Source: Acidisphaera sp035272265 (GTDB lineage: Bacteria > Pseudomonadota > Alphaproteobacteria > Acetobacterales > Acetobacteraceae). Taken from it: a DNA stretch of 10,072 bases. The number at the start of each line of letters is the position of its first letter. Positions within the stretch are counted from its first letter, which is position 1. The notes below the pieces were generated by a model that worked only from the letters and a program-made list of their open reading frames with translations, did no database searches and was not told the origin of the DNA. The DNA lies in NCBI GenBank assembly GCA_035272265.1, contig DATEQV010000306.1:1-10072 (forward strand), read 5' to 3'. Shown here in pieces: positions 8,401 to 10,072 of this stretch. Position numbers and translations under genes: made by a program.

Positions 8401-10072
8401 GGTTGAGCAGGACGGCGTGGTCGTTGGCGAGCTGCAGGTCGTCCGGCGCGAGGGCGACGGCATGGGCCATCGCCGCCTCGGCCTCGGTGAGCTGCAGCGT
8501 GCGCGTCAGCAGCACCGCCCGCAGGATGGCGGGCGCGGGGTCGTCGGGACGCAGCGCCAGCACCACGTCGATCAGGTCGAGCGCGTCGGCGGTGCGGCCC
8601 TCCTGCCAGCGCAGCGTCGCGGTCGCATGCAGCGCCACGGCGTCCAGCGGGTCGGCCGCGATGCGCGCCGCGAGTTCCGCGTCAGCCGCAGGCGCGGCCC
8701 CGCTCCTGGCGGCGACTTCCGCCCATTGCTGCGCGAGGTACAGGCGTGACGGCGCGCAGTCCAGCGCCCGGCGCAGGACGGGACGGACGGCGGCGATCTC
8801 TCCCGCGCGCACCAGCGCGCCCCCGAGCGCCTGCCAGACCTGCGCGTCGTCCGGTACGAGCGCGGCCGCCCGCAGCAGCAGCGTCACGGCGCCAGCCGCG
8901 TCGCCGCGTCCCTGCCGCAGTTCGGCCAGGGCCAGCAGCGCGGCGAGATCGGCGGGATCGGCGTCGAGGACCTGGCGCAGCAGCGCCTCCTCGGACGGCG
9001 TGCCCGGCTGCACGGCGAACGGCTGCGCGCGACCGACCGCGTGAAGCGGCGAAGCCGTCATCCGCACGCCTCGTCGCGCGTCAGCACCGCCAGCGCGCCG
9101 TCCACCGGCGCGCCGCGCTCGTTGCGGATCGTCGCGTCATCGAGCGCGACGACGCGCAGCATCGCCGCCTCCGCCGCCCGGCGGATCGCGTCGGCGGAAT
9201 GCCCGAACCTGCCATCGGCCGCGGCGCCGCTCGCCGGCCGCGCTTCGGCCGAGACGATGAACAGGCCGCCGCGAAGCAGACGCTGCGCCACGCGAGCGAA
9301 GAGCGGCGCCGGGTCGGCCATGTACTGCAGCACGCCGGCCGCCAGGATGACGGCGAAGCCGCGTTGCTCGGCGGCCAGGAAGGCCAGCATCTCGCTCTCG
9401 TGCAGTTCGGCGTACAGCGACTTGGCGTCCGCCGCGGCGAGCATCGCGGGCGACAGGTCGACACCGACCAGCCGCCCGATCGGCAAGTCCGACAGGGCGA
9501 CGGCCAGCAGGCCGCTGCCGCAGCCCAGGTCCAGCGCCGGCCCGATGCGCGCGGCTTCGGCTGACGATCCGGCAGGGGTCAACACCGGCACATGACGGAT
9601 CAGCGCCGCACGCATCAGCCCGGGAACACGGTAGCCGCGAGAGAGCGCCTGGCGCTCGTCCCATGACGCGCTCGCCTCGGCCTCTGCCCGGATGCGGACC
9701 GGATCGTCCGCCGGACGGCTTTCGGCGAGCAGGCGCGCCTGGGCGATCCGCCGCAGCGTCGGATCCTCGGGAGCGAGTTTCGCCGCCTCGGCGAACGCCT
9801 CCATCGCGGCGTCCTCGAGATCGAGCATGATGAGCGCCTGGCCGGTAAGCGCCAGCAGCCCGGAATCGACCACGCCCTCGCGCCGCGCTGCGGCCGCGAC
9901 GGCGGCAGCCGACTCGGCATTGCCCAGACGAAGCCAGATCCGCATCAGCGCCCGGCGCAGCGACACGGCGCGGGGCATCAGGGCGGTCCCGGCCTCCAGC
10001 GTCGCAATCGCCGCCTCCGGATCGCCGTTCATCTCCTCAGCGGCCGCCAGCGACTCGCGATACGCCGGATTG

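Overview
The window looks like a high-GC alphaproteobacterial chromosome, most likely from the Rhodospirillales/Acetobacteraceae group. The reasons are the strong G/C third-position bias from about 3.3 kb onward, a DUF2842-type small membrane protein (a family I know only from Alphaproteobacteria), and a SPINDLY-type glycosyltransferase next to a FlaG-like protein. The assignment is inferred from the protein families and was not tested by search.

Positions 1-3330 look like accessory DNA in decay, visibly less GC-rich than the rest (judged by eye). The region opens inside a cobalamin-binding radical SAM enzyme of the RiPP maturation type 1 / C-methyltransferase family. An in-frame TAG at 1384-1386 interrupts it, yet the same frame stays protein-like to a TGA at 1762-1764. 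One base later begins an orotate-phosphoribosyltransferase-like gene with an intact PRPP loop. Its 3' end runs into the 3' end of a truncated metallophosphoesterase gene on the other strand, so two gene remnants are joined tail to tail near 2300-2315. The phosphoesterase also carries a probable one-base homopolymer frameshift near its start, but still has a good RBS and a good sigma-70-like promoter. About 400 bases without a convincing gene follow.

Positions 3331-6548 look like ordinary chromosome. On the minus strand a DUF2842 gene overlaps, by ATGA, a class-III aminotransferase related to glutamate-1-semialdehyde aminomutase. Divergently, on the plus strand, lie adenine phosphoribosyltransferase (apt) and a Tat-exported, TctC/Bug-like binding protein.

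Positions 6549-10072 resemble a flagellar or flagellin-modification neighbourhood. A small FlaG-like gene on the plus strand converges on a minus-strand pair: a TPR-methyltransferase fusion (running off the right edge), translationally coupled to a TPR/O-GlcNAc-transferase-like (SPINDLY, GT41) gene. The latter has lost roughly 20-30 residues and its frame near 7485-7500. A perfect 13-bp tandem duplication covers its stop codon.

The most unusual biology is the RiPP radical SAM plus phosphoribosyltransferase pair. The precursor peptide and the rest of that cluster would lie left of the window. At least three genes here are interrupted (nonsense codon, homopolymer indel, internal deletion), so either real decay or assembly error must be considered.
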